From Geopsychrobacter electrodiphilus DSM 16401 (GTDB taxonomy: Bacteria; Desulfobacterota; Desulfuromonadia; Desulfuromonadales; Geopsychrobacteraceae), in assembly GCF_000384395.1 (NCBI RefSeq), contig NZ_ARWE01000001.1, positions 2,702,501 to 2,766,500 on the forward strand: DNA of 64,000 nucleotides, in the 5' to 3' direction. Positions 27,037-35,946 of the stretch are shown here, one piece after another. The translations under genes and the position numbers were made by a program. A model generated the notes under the pieces. That model was not told where the DNA came from and ran no database searches. It saw nothing but the letters and a program-made list of their open reading frames with translations. Position 1 is the stretch's first letter; each line of letters starts with the position of its first letter.

Positions 27037-29405
27037 CCGCTCCCCAGCTCGGCTACCGTGATTTTTTCCCCTCCATCTTCAGCCGCCGCGGCATAAAAGG
27101 CAGTCACAAATCGCTGTCTGGCCAGATATTCACGCACAGCCTTACGCAGGGCGCCGGTGCCGCTACCATGGACGATCTCGATCTGCTCCAAACTGGCCAG
27201 CAGTGCATCATCCAGAAAACGCTCCAGGGCCTGCAGGGCCGGCTCGATCCGTTGCCCGACCAACACCAGCCGCATCGCCTGAGACTCGGATACCGCTGGC
27301 CTGCTGACCGAGGTCGCTTGCCGCTCACTACGCCGTGCAAAACGCCGTGGAGTCAGGGCCTCAACCTGCGCCAAAGGTTGGCGTATCCGCTTGCCACTAA
27401 TTTGCAGCTCCACGTCCTTCCCTTGAATCTTGACCACCTCGGCGGTCAGATCAAGAGGAATCACCCGAACCAGCTCACCCACTTCAGGGGCCTGCCCGCT
27501 GGTACGCCGAGGCTTTTGCAGGGGCCGAAAAGGCGCCAATTGCTGTCTGACCTCGTCGAGCTTGCCGGCAACCGCGACCTGCGCCTTGGCACTGGTGCCG
27601 ATGTCGGCATCGCGCTTCAAGCGGCGCAACTGCCGGGTTGTTTCGGCGATCAGCCCTTCCGCCTGCTGCACCGCCTGGGCATGAACCCGTGACTTGTGCT
27701 GTTGCAGTTTTTCAAGCTGATCACGACGCATCAGCCACAGTCGCCGCGCATCGACACGTTCCAGCTCAATCTGTTGATGTAACGCATCGAGCTCTTGCTG
27801 CCGCCGGTTAAGGCTGAGAATCAGTTCGTTCCCCTGCTGGGGTTGCTCGCCAAGGAGTTGCTGCGCCCTGTCCAGTAACGGCGTCGGGAGCCCCAGACGA
27901 CTCGCCGTGGCCATGGCACTGCTCGCTCCGGGCACCCCGTAGTTCAGCCGATATTTGGGTGCCAAGGTGTCGGGATCTATATCGACCGCGGCATTTTCGA
28001 CACCCGGCGTCTCGGCTGCCCAGTTTTTAAGCTGCCCAAGGTGGGTCGTCAATACCGTATGTGCACCAGCCTGCTGAAGCATCTCGAGCGCCGCGATGAC
28101 CAGCGCGGCGCCTTCGGCCGGGTCGGTCCCGGTCCCGGCTTCATCCAGCAAGACCAGGGCATTAGGCCCGGCCTGCCGAAGGATTTCCTTCAAACGGGTC
28201 AAATGCCCGGAAAAAGTCGAAAGCTGCTCACTGATGCTCTGTTGGTCACCGATATCGACGAACAGGGCATCAAACAAAGAGAGCCGGCTCCCTTCGGCGC
28301 AAGGAATCGGCAAACCGGCCCGCACCATCAACAGCAACAGGCCAAAACTTTTAAGCGCTACCGACTTTCCGCCGGTATTGGGTCCGCTGATGACCAGGGT
28401 CTGAGCGGGCGGCAGCAGACACAAATTGATCGGGATCGCTCGCACAGGTTCAAGCTCTTCGCCAGTCCCGACCATCAGTAATGGATGCCGCGCCTCACGC
28501 AGATCAATCAGAGGTTCATCGACCAGCAGAGGGATCTGACCGTTATACTCACCAGCCAGACGGGCCGTGGCAAATCGCAGATCAAGGCGCGCCAGCAATT
28601 CTTCATTTCGTGCAAGTTCAGTCCGATACTGGCGAACCAGATCGGTCAACTGCAACAGGATCCGACGCTCTTCGCGCTGCTCTTCCTGGAGCAGCTGCTG
28701 CAGGCGACTATTGCCGGCCAGAACCAACTCTGGTTCAAAATAGAGCGTCTGACCACTGGCTGACTCATCGTGAACCAGGCCCTTGATGCGACCCCGATAA
28801 TCTGCCTTAAGCGGCACGACATAGCGCCCGTTACGGACCGTAATCAATTCGTCCTGAAAACAGCCCGCGACCTCTGAACCGGCAAGCAGACGGGTCAATT
28901 GCTGTTTGATCTGACCGCGAAGCTGTCGTAATTCGCGGCGGATATCGCCAAGCTCAAAGGATGCACTGTCGAGGATCTCGCCACGCGCGCCGATCGATAA
29001 CTGCAAACGCCGCAACAGGCCGGATAAAGGATCCAATTCCAGACAAAGGCACGCCAGACGGCTCTCAACCTCCAGTGGATCCGCCCAGTTGCGACAACGT
29101 CCGGCCGCTTCAATCGCGTCACGGACCTGCTGTAACTGTTCTGCTCCGAGGAGACTGCCGCTCGCCGCCGAGCGTTTCAAGGTTGAGCTCAGTACCGCAT
29201 TATTCGCCAGAGGCGGCGTTCCATCCGCAAGTAAATGTTGCGCCTCACCTACTTCTTCCAGCGCGAGAAGCACGGCCTGATGTGATTCCAGCGGCACCAG
29301 CTGCTCAGCCAGAAGGCGGCCCGGCGCCGATGCCGTGCGTTTAGCCAGCAGGCCGCGCACGGCGTCAAATTCCAATCGGACTAAGGTGCTGGTTACGATT
29401 TCCAT
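27033..29405 (-). CDS. mutS2: Endonuclease MutS2 (MutS-type ATPase with Smr domain)
   Basis: The 790-residue MutS2 protein lacks the mismatch-recognition domain of MutS. It shows the core and clamp, the ATPase with Walker A ISGPNTGGKSVALK near residue 333 and Walker B LVLLDEAGTGTDPAEGAAL, and a long coiled region. A C-terminal Smr nuclease domain ends it (IVHGSGTGALRKAVREYL). MutS2 suppresses recombination in some bacteria and rescues collided ribosomes in Bacillus. It follows cvpA by seven bases and overlaps dnaG, so it belongs to the same operon. Confidence 0.96.
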   Translation of the reverse strand: MEIVTSTLVRLEFDAVRGLLAKRTASAPGRLLAEQLVPLESHQAVLLALEEVGEAQHLLADGTPPLANNAVLSSTLKRSAASGSLLGAEQLQQVRDAIEAAGRCRNWADPLEVESRLACLCLELDPLSGLLRRLQLSIGARGEILDSASFELGDIRRELRQLRGQIKQQLTRLLAGSEVAGCFQDELITVRNGRYVVPLKADYRGRIKGLVHDESASGQTLYFEPELVLAGNSRLQQLLQEEQREERRILLQLTDLVRQYRTELARNEELLARLDLRFATARLAGEYNGQIPLLVDEPLIDLREARHPLLMVGTGEELEPVRAIPINLCLLPPAQTLVISGPNTGGKSVALKSFGLLLLMVRAGLPIPCAEGSRLSLFDALFVDIGDQQSISEQLSTFSGHLTRLKEILRQAGPNALVLLDEAGTGTDPAEGAALVIAALEMLQQAGAHTVLTTHLGQLKNWAAETPGVENAAVDIDPDTLAPKYRLNYGVPGASSAMATASRLGLPTPLLDRAQQLLGEQPQQGNELILSLNRRQQELDALHQQIELERVDARRLWLMRRDQLEKLQQHKSRVHAQAVQQAEGLIAETTRQLRRLKRDADIGTSAKAQVAVAGKLDEVRQQLAPFRPLQKPRRTSGQAPEVGELVRVIPLDLTAEVVKIQGKDVELQISGKRIRQPLAQVEALTPRRFARRSERQATSVSRPAVSESQAMRLVLVGQRIEPALQALERFLDDALLASLEQIEIVHGSGTGALRKAVREYLARQRFVTAFYAAAAEDGGEKITVAELGSG

Positions 29406-29412
29406 CGTCGGC

Positions 29413-29898
29413 TCAATTCAGCGCCAGATCCTTGCTGCTGGAAAAAATTGTTGCTCCCAAACGACTAAAAGGCGGGGCCAATTCAGAACGCTTAAGCTGC
29501 TGGTTAAAATCCCCCGGCAGGTCGGTGGAATTCAAAGCAAACAGGATCAATGCTAAGAGGACGACACCCTGAGCCATACCGAAGATCGCCCCCAATATAC
29601 GGTTAACCCCGGTCATCAGGGTCAGGGTTGCAAAACGGTTCAGCAGATAACCCAGTACCCCGAAAACCAGCACAGAGAGCAAAAAGACCAACAAAAAACT
29701 GATCGTTACACAAAGTTGCGACGGCCAGTGAAGCATCTTAACGAACCATTGCGACAAGGGGATATGCAGGTAAAAGGCAAGCAACCCGCCAACAACCAGC
29801 CCGAGCAGGCTACAGACCTCGCGTAACAATCCACGCAACACACCCTTCAGCAGAAAAATCCCGAGGATCACCAGGATCAGAATATCAACCAGTCCCAT
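29413..29898 (-). CDS. CvpA family membrane protein
   Basis: A 161-residue protein with four predicted membrane helices (starting MGLVDILILVILGIFLLKGV) matching the CvpA family, named for colicin V production. In E. coli CvpA lies upstream of purF and affects envelope stress tolerance. The ATG at 29898 has a GGAGGGCAG ribosome site; the longer open frame starts inside yqeY. It sits between yqeY and mutS2 in one operon. Confidence 0.9.
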   Translation of the reverse strand: MGLVDILILVILGIFLLKGVLRGLLREVCSLLGLVVGGLLAFYLHIPLSQWFVKMLHWPSQLCVTISFLLVFLLSVLVFGVLGYLLNRFATLTLMTGVNRILGAIFGMAQGVVLLALILFALNSTDLPGDFNQQLKRSELAPPFSRLGATIFSSSKDLALN

Positions 29899-29909
29899 CC
29901 TGCCCTCCT

Positions 29910-30356
29910 TCAGCCCGCGAGCAGTTCCTTTACCAGCTGATTGACCAGCTTCCCCTCGGCGCAACCCCGGGTTTTGGCCATAACCGGCCCCATCACCTTA
30001 CCCATATCCTGCGGCGAGGTGGCGCCAACCCTGGCAATGATCTCCGAGATGATGGCCCGCAGTTCTGCTTCGTCAAGCTGGGTCGGCAGGTAGGCCTGCA
30101 GGATCACAAGCTCGGCGTCTTCCTTTTCCGCCAGTTCGAGGCGCGCGTTGTCGCGGAACATCTGTGAAGCTTCACGGCGCTGCTTGCACTGAGTGGTAAT
30201 CACCCCGATAACCGCGTCGTCTTCCAACGGTTTTCCGGTCTCAATTTCTTTGTTTTTAATCGCACTGCGAAGTTGGCGGATAGTGCCAAGGCGGATCGTA
30301 TCTTTCGCCCGCATCGCGTCTTTCATGTCGTTATTTAGTTGGTCCTGGAGACTCAT
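29910..30356 (-). CDS. GatB/YqeY domain protein
   Basis: A 148-residue protein made of one YqeY domain, related to the C-terminal tail of the amidotransferase subunit GatB. Typical segments are MSLQDQLNNDMKDAMRAKDTIRLG, AYLPTQLDEAELRAII and MGKVMGPVMAKTRG-A-G. It probably interacts with tRNA, but its role is unproven. The ATG at 30356 begins the conserved N-terminus; upstream in-frame codons are poorly conserved. It is the first gene of the five-gene run ending in rpoD and commonly neighbours dnaG in bacteria. Confidence 0.93.
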   Translation of the reverse strand: MSLQDQLNNDMKDAMRAKDTIRLGTIRQLRSAIKNKEIETGKPLEDDAVIGVITTQCKQRREASQMFRDNARLELAEKEDAELVILQAYLPTQLDEAELRAIISEIIARVGATSPQDMGKVMGPVMAKTRGCAEGKLVNQLVKELLAG

Positions 30357-30597
30357 GGAACCCTCTTGTGGCGGGGGGTGAGAAATGGACTCAAAGCGTT
30401 CAGTTATCTCTGTGCCCAAATTTAAACGAATTTGGCAGTATATGTATCCAATCAAAAGAATGCAAGGATAAAACATCAATTCCGCACATCAACCATCCTT
30501 GTTTGCCGGACCAATTGATTCTGATATCGCCAGGGAGAGATGTTATACTGATATCCCTCCAGAACCCGGACCCTATGTCACTCCAAGGAGTTTCCCC

Positions 30598-31182
30598 ATG
30601 AACAGATTCCTTACTTTTATCATCCTCACCTCATGCCTGATATTGAGCTCACCGGTGCTCGCCTCAGATGTCGCACCGAATCCAGAGGACCCACTCATGG
30701 TCTACCGCAGCTCTGAGGTTGCGGGGCCCTTCTTTAACAATTCCTATGGCTATGCTTTTTTCCCCACCGTCGGCAAAGGCGGGATCGGAATAGGCGGGGC
30801 TTATGGTCAGGGGCAGGTCTACCGCAACGGCAGGATTACTGGCACTGCGTCCCTTTACAAGCTGTCGATCGGCTTCCAGCTGGGTGGCCAGGTTTTCAGC
30901 GAAATCATCTTTTTTAAAGACAAACATGCCTATGACGAGTTTGTTAATGGTGGTTTCGAACTGGATGCCTCGGCCTCGGCGGTGGCCATTACCGCAGGCG
31001 CCCAGGCGACCACCGGTACCGCAGGGAGTTCGGCCGGAGTCAGTGTCGGGACTCACTCTGACAGACAACTGGGTGGAGAATATCGCAACGGTTCAGCTAT
31101 ATTTATCCATACCAAGGGAGGATTAATGTACGAAGCGTCTGTCGGCGGGCAGAAGTTCACCTATCGCCCGCTTATCAATTAA
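30598..31182 (+). CDS. SYLF-domain (YSC84-like) lipid-binding protein, exported
   Basis: The 194-residue precursor has a signal peptide (cleavage after VLAS near residue 21). One SYLF/YSC84 domain follows, recognisable from FFNNSYGYAFFPTVGKGGIGIGGAYGQG and the later FKDKHAYDEFVNGGFELDASASAVAITAGA. These domains bind phospholipids in eukaryotes; bacterial forms are periplasmic or outer-membrane associated and poorly known. The ATG at 30598 follows AAGGAG. It is divergent from yqeY and appears monocistronic. Confidence 0.88.
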   Translation: MNRFLTFIILTSCLILSSPVLASDVAPNPEDPLMVYRSSEVAGPFFNNSYGYAFFPTVGKGGIGIGGAYGQGQVYRNGRITGTASLYKLSIGFQLGGQVFSEIIFFKDKHAYDEFVNGGFELDASASAVAITAGAQATTGTAGSSAGVSVGTHSDRQLGGEYRNGSAIFIHTKGGLMYEASVGGQKFTYRPLIN

Positions 31183-31342
31183 CCGGAGCATCCCGAGGTC
31201 ATCCGTCCACCCGACCTCCGGGACAGGCTTTTTACAATCTTTTGACAAAGCCATGACGACCTTTACAGCCCGGCGGTGATCTACTGCCAGCATCGAAGAT
31301 CGGCCATTCCAGCTGGTCCCCCTTTCCATAAAGGAGCCCGTC

Positions 31343-32668
31343 ATGAAAGCGATGCTGAAAGTCCTCCTCCCCCTCCTGCTGCTGGCTTTGGCCACCCCGG
31401 TTCTGGCCCGACCGCTGGTCAACCTCAACCTTGATCTTGACCGCACTGTTCTCCCGGCGGGGCAGACAGTGAAAGCCATCATCAAGGTCTTACTCGATGT
31501 TCCGCAGCTTGAAAATAGCAGCCTGCGCCCACCGGTCAACCTGACTCTGGTTCTTGACCGTTCTGGTTCAATGGCAGGGGCTAAACTGCAAAAAGCCAAG
31601 GAAGCCGCGATAGTCGCCCTGAGTCGTCTTGGCGCACAGGATCTCTTCTCCCTGGTCACCTACGATCACAGTGTCATCACCCTGATCCCACCTCAGTCCG
31701 CGGCCAACAGCGAATGGATCACCTCAAGGATCCGCGCCATTACCCCCGGGGGCAACACAGCCCTGTTCGGTGCCGTCAGTCAAGGCGCCGCCGAGATCCG
31801 TAAACATCTCGATGACAACTACATCCACCGCATTATTCTACTTTCAGACGGGCTGGCCAACGTCGGACCGAGTTCAGCGTCCGATCTCGGTCGCCTTGGC
31901 GCAGCACTGCAGAAGGAAGGGATCTCGGTGACCACCATCGGTATCGGCGACGGCTTTAATGAAGACTTAATGACACAACTGGCCAGCCACAGTGACGGCA
32001 ACCACTACTTCGTCGAATCAAGTCAGGATTTACCCCGAATTTTTGCCAGCGAACTGGGTGATGTCCTGAGCGTCGCGGCCAGTCGGATACGTATTGAAAT
32101 CGACTGCCTCCCCGGCGTTCGCCCGCTACGCATTATCGGTCGCGAGGGGACCATCCGCGGCACTGGTGTCCAGTTGCGGATGAATCAGCTCTACAGCGGT
32201 CAGCAGAAATATGCTTTAATCGAAGTCCTTATCGAACCGGGGATTGCAGGACAGCAGAGGGAAATTGTGCAGGTCACCAGTCGCTATGAAAACGCCATGA
32301 CCAACAAGGCCGAAAAGATTCAACGCCTGGCCAGTATCAATTTCTCCGCGAGCCATGATGAGGTCCGGCAATCGGCCAGCCGAACAGTTCAGAAAGCCGT
32401 TGTCGAAAACGAAATGGCGACTGCGCGTGATCGCGCCCTTGACCTGTATAATGCCGGACGTAAAGAGGACGCGGTACGGGAGCTACAGCAGAGCAGCGAC
32501 GTCCTTGAAGCCAGCAGTGCCAACCTTGGCTTTAGTGATCTCGCCCAGAAAGCAAAATCACTCAACAAGGATGCGGTAGAATTTTCGGCCCCGAGTATTC
32601 CTAGTGCCCGAAAAAAGGAGCTCCGCTCTGAAAGTTACCAGGTGCGCAAGCAACAGAAGGCCCATTGA
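31343..32668 (+). CDS. Exported von Willebrand factor A domain protein
   Basis: The 441-residue precursor has a signal peptide (MKAMLKVLLPLLLLALATPV). A VWA domain with a complete MIDAS motif (DRSGSMAG at about residue 72, plus conserved Thr in GGNTALFGA and Asp in LLSDGLANVGPS) spans residues 60-250. A beta-rich middle and a helical C-terminal region follow. The intact MIDAS implies metal-dependent ligand binding. A two-component system starts 67 bp downstream on the same strand, so the protein may be part of an envelope-sensing module. Ligand unknown. Confidence 0.88.
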   Translation: MKAMLKVLLPLLLLALATPVLARPLVNLNLDLDRTVLPAGQTVKAIIKVLLDVPQLENSSLRPPVNLTLVLDRSGSMAGAKLQKAKEAAIVALSRLGAQDLFSLVTYDHSVITLIPPQSAANSEWITSRIRAITPGGNTALFGAVSQGAAEIRKHLDDNYIHRIILLSDGLANVGPSSASDLGRLGAALQKEGISVTTIGIGDGFNEDLMTQLASHSDGNHYFVESSQDLPRIFASELGDVLSVAASRIRIEIDCLPGVRPLRIIGREGTIRGTGVQLRMNQLYSGQQKYALIEVLIEPGIAGQQREIVQVTSRYENAMTNKAEKIQRLASINFSASHDEVRQSASRTVQKAVVENEMATARDRALDLYNAGRKEDAVRELQQSSDVLEASSANLGFSDLAQKAKSLNKDAVEFSAPSIPSARKKELRSESYQVRKQQKAH

Positions 32669-32735
32669 TCAAGGATGAGGGATCAGGCGTGAGCGGAGAA
32701 CACGTGGCTCAAGATAAAGGAAAGCTGACTTAAAA

Positions 32736-34409
32736 ATGATCCGCACCAGACTGATCATCGCCTCATGGCTTCTGCTGCTGGTTCCGGCCCTGCTCCTCGG
32801 GGTCGGAGCCTGGCGGTTGCTACAGAACGAAAACACGCGCCTGAACCAGCGCGAACGTCAGTCTGCCGCGGTACGACTAAACACCGTCGCCAGCAACCTG
32901 GAGCTGGCGATTGCGGAAGTCGAAGATGGTCTCATGCAGCGCTTAAAAACCTTCGCGGGCGGAGATCTGCCACAACTGCTCAGCGACTGGCGCGAAGAGA
33001 ACCCGCTGGTTCGCAACGTCTTTATCTGGCAGCCGGGAACGGGCCTGATTTTCCCCGACCGCAAACGTCCGGCCAGCGATGAAGAACGCCTCTTCATCAG
33101 ACGCTACCTGCCGCTCTTCTCGGGTGAAATTGCCTGGCAACCACCACCCGCAGATCAAATGCCGGCCCGCCTAAACGCTTCGCCGTCCCCAACCGATTCG
33201 GTGATAAATGAGCGCAAGGAGCTTCGCCTGCTCGCCAGCAAGGCTCCGACTTCCAGTGAATCCGTGGCAACCGCAGACCTCGCGGCGCCTACCGGGAAAA
33301 CACTCTGGCGGAGCTGGTACGCCGATGATCAGCTGCATCTTCTGGGCTGGTATCAACCCGCCGGAGGAGGACTGCGTTACGGCATAGAACTTGAGATGAT
33401 GGCCCTGCTCAGCCGTCTGCTCAGCACCCTCAGTCCTCCCCCCGGCAGCCACGAGGCCCTGGCGCTCATTGATGGCAACGGTCATATTTTTCACCAGAGC
33501 GGAGCCTTTGAAATCACCGACCAGGCCCCCGAGTTCAGCCACAGTATCGCCGGTCTGCCACACTGGCAATTGGGCTTCTTTACCAACCCTGACCAGCGCC
33601 AGGCAGATTCGGGGTTTCTGCTGATTGGCTCTCTGCTTGCGGGCAGCTTTATCGCTGCAATTCTGCTCGGCGGGTCCCTGCTGTTATGGCAAAGCCTGCG
33701 CCATCAACGCGACGCCCGTCAGAAGACCTCGTTTGTCTCCAACGTCTCACATGAACTCAAAACCCCCCTGACCACGATCCGCATGTACGCCGAACTGCTC
33801 GAGGAAGGGAAAATAGAGTCAGCCCAAAAACAGCGTGGTTATCTGCAGACCATCATCCGCGAGAGCCAGCGCCTGACGCGCCTGGTGAACAATATTCTCG
33901 ACTTCAGTCGGCTTGAGCAGGGGCACAAAGATTACAACCTCAGCGACTTTGACCTGATCGCGCTGCTGGATGAGATCCTGGACCGCCAGTCTCTTCGCCT
34001 TAAAGAAGCCGGGCTTGTACTGACCCGCCAGATTGACCTGGACAGTGTCCTGATCTGCAGCGACCGCGATGCCATCGAGCAGATCCTGCTCAACCTGATC
34101 GACAATGCCATCAAATACGCGGCAAGCGGCAAACAACTGACCCTCGAGGTGACCCGGACCAAAACGCAGGTCAACATTTCATTAACCGATCACGGCCCCG
34201 GTATCCCCTCGGCCCAACGACAGAAAATCTTCGCCAAGTTTCACCGCCTCGACAGCTCGCTGACCAGTTCGCAACCCGGGGCGGGCCTTGGTTTAAGCAT
34301 CGCACAACAACTGGCACGCGGCATGGGAGGCGATCTGAGTTGCAACCCCGGGCCAACCGGCGGTACCTGCTTCTGCCTGACTCTGCCACTTTTAAGGGGG
34401 AGAACATGA
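32736..34409 (+). CDS. Membrane sensor histidine kinase
   Basis: The 557-residue kinase has one N-terminal membrane helix (about 7-27), a periplasmic region of about 275 residues, and a second helix (about 303-328). A HisKA domain follows with phospho-acceptor near residue 338 in FVSNVSHELKTPLTTIRMY, then an HATPase domain (LLNLIDNAIKYA, DHGPGIP, GLGLSIAQQL). The sensor region matches no domain I can name. Its stop overlaps the response regulator start (ATGA), so the pair is co-translated. Confidence 0.93.
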   Translation: MIRTRLIIASWLLLLVPALLLGVGAWRLLQNENTRLNQRERQSAAVRLNTVASNLELAIAEVEDGLMQRLKTFAGGDLPQLLSDWREENPLVRNVFIWQPGTGLIFPDRKRPASDEERLFIRRYLPLFSGEIAWQPPPADQMPARLNASPSPTDSVINERKELRLLASKAPTSSESVATADLAAPTGKTLWRSWYADDQLHLLGWYQPAGGGLRYGIELEMMALLSRLLSTLSPPPGSHEALALIDGNGHIFHQSGAFEITDQAPEFSHSIAGLPHWQLGFFTNPDQRQADSGFLLIGSLLAGSFIAAILLGGSLLLWQSLRHQRDARQKTSFVSNVSHELKTPLTTIRMYAELLEEGKIESAQKQRGYLQTIIRESQRLTRLVNNILDFSRLEQGHKDYNLSDFDLIALLDEILDRQSLRLKEAGLVLTRQIDLDSVLICSDRDAIEQILLNLIDNAIKYAASGKQLTLEVTRTKTQVNISLTDHGPGIPSAQRQKIFAKFHRLDSSLTSSQPGAGLGLSIAQQLARGMGGDLSCNPGPTGGTCFCLTLPLLRGRT

Positions 34410-35143
34410 ACCGGCCACTGATCCTGGTTGCGGAAGATGACCACAGCCTGCGCCAGGGTTTAATTGACCTGCTCGAAGCCGAAAACTATCGGGTCTGCGC
34501 TGCGCCCAATGGCAGAGAGGCCCTTGAGCTATACCAACGGCTGAAGCCCGACCTGCTGCTGCTCGATGTAATGATGCCGGAGCTGAGCGGCTATGATCTG
34601 TGCCGCGAGGTTCGTCGTCATGATTCAGATACGCTGATTGTCATGCTGACAGCTAAAGGGGAAGAGATCGACAAGGTGGTCGGGCTTGAATTGGGCGCGG
34701 ATGATTACGTCACCAAACCCTTCGGCCTGCACGAGTTGCGGGCACGCGTGGCCGCAGTTTTGCGCCGGCAGCGAAAAGCCCCGTCGCTGGTAGACTTGTC
34801 GTCAACATTTATTTTTGGTCTAGCAAAGATTGACCGAAAAGCCTTCACCGCAGAACGTGAAGGGCGCCGATATAAACTCAGCAGCCGGGAACTGACCCTT
34901 CTTGAAACCTTCGCCGCCGCCGCCGGAGAAGTTCTCTCCCGCAATGACCTCCTCAACGCCGCCTGGGGAGTCGACTATTTCGGCACCACCCGCACCCTCG
35001 ACCAACATATTGTTCAACTGCGCAAGAAGATAGAAGTTGACCCTGCCCACCCCGCAATTATTGAAACCGTACACGGTATCGGCTACAGGTATAAAGGCCA
35101 ACACCAGACGGACCAAATTTCTTTCGGATCAAAACCTGAATAA
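34406..35143 (+). CDS. OmpR-family response regulator
   Basis: The 245-residue regulator has a receiver domain (acidic D11-D12, phospho-acceptor D54 in LLLLDVMMPELSG, conserved T and K in MLTAKG and YVTKPFG). A winged-helix DNA-binding domain (LSSRELTLLETFA... TRTLDQHIVQLRKKIE... TVHGIGYRYKG) completes it. It partners the overlapping kinase. The ATG at 34406 follows AAGGGGGAG. Target genes are unknown; the upstream VWA gene is one candidate. Confidence 0.95.
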   Translation: MNRPLILVAEDDHSLRQGLIDLLEAENYRVCAAPNGREALELYQRLKPDLLLLDVMMPELSGYDLCREVRRHDSDTLIVMLTAKGEEIDKVVGLELGADDYVTKPFGLHELRARVAAVLRRQRKAPSLVDLSSTFIFGLAKIDRKAFTAEREGRRYKLSSRELTLLETFAAAAGEVLSRNDLLNAAWGVDYFGTTRTLDQHIVQLRKKIEVDPAHPAIIETVHGIGYRYKGQHQTDQISFGSKPE

Positions 35144-35322
35144 AAACCATTTTGTGCATAAACCTCCACACCAGGGTGACCGTTCCTATTGATCAGGGGT
35201 TTTAATAATTCAAAATGTTCGGATAACACCCAAATATTTCATATTAATAGTTGCATCTATTTTAAATAGACCTATCATATATCCAGTCGGAGGGATCATC
35301 TCATATCAAAAAGGATAGAAAA

Positions 35323-35751
35323 TTGGCAACAATCACTGAATTAGCCGCAAAAATTGTATCAGCACATGCATCATCAACCGCTTTGACAAAAGATGAGCTT
35401 TTTGCTGAGCTAAAAGACCTTCATTCTGTACTATCAAAGTTGGAGAAGAGTGAGTCCTTACCTCCTGCAGAAGAAAGTACAGAGGAGATCCCGGCGATCT
35501 CTAAACGGAAAGCCTTTGGCAACAAGAAAATAACTTGTATGGTCTGTGGCAAGGAATTCACCACCCTTAAAAGGCATTTAAAAACTTCGCATGAAATGAC
35601 CGCCAAAGAGTATTGCACAAAATTTGACATCCCTGCAGGCACCGTACTCGCTGCCAAGGACTATTCTGCAAGCAGACGACAAATGGCACTTGATAAGGAT
35701 CTAGCCGGGGGATTAGCAAAGGCACGTGCCGAAAAGGCCAAGAAGAAATAG
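35323..35751 (+). CDS. MucR/Ros-family zinc-finger transcriptional regulator
   Basis: The 142-residue protein carries the MucR zinc-finger region CMVCGKEFTTLKRHLKTSH followed by MTAKEYCTKFDIP, the hallmark of the Ros/MucR family that represses exopolysaccharide or virulence genes in alphaproteobacteria. The N-terminal 50 residues are helical and the C-terminus is lysine-rich. The start codon is TTG with AAGGA nine bases upstream. Codon usage and base composition look more AT-rich than in the kinase/regulator pair upstream. It is a single gene; targets unknown. Confidence 0.88.
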   Translation: MATITELAAKIVSAHASSTALTKDELFAELKDLHSVLSKLEKSESLPPAEESTEEIPAISKRKAFGNKKITCMVCGKEFTTLKRHLKTSHEMTAKEYCTKFDIPAGTVLAAKDYSASRRQMALDKDLAGGLAKARAEKAKKK

Positions 35752-35837
35752 GCCTGAGTTTCCCCATCAAGTAGACGGTTATATTGCGGACACGAAAAAG
35801 CCGCGGCTTTAACTAAAACCACCATGATTGATCAAAG

Positions 35838-35871
35838 AAAAGCTCAACCTTAACTTCAAGGTTGAGCTTTT
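35838..35871. terminator. Bidirectional hairpin terminator between convergent genes
   Basis: Perfect 14-bp arms (AAAAGCTCAACCTT and its complement) enclose a six-base loop, with A's before and T's after. It serves the MucR gene on the plus strand and probably the L-2-hydroxyglutarate oxidase gene on the minus strand. Confidence 0.85.
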
Positions 35872-35946
35872 CTTTGAGTGGGATTCAAGAAGGATTTTCA
35901 GATCCGCAAAAAGAACAGAAAGATGGCTCATTTGTTAAAGAGAACT

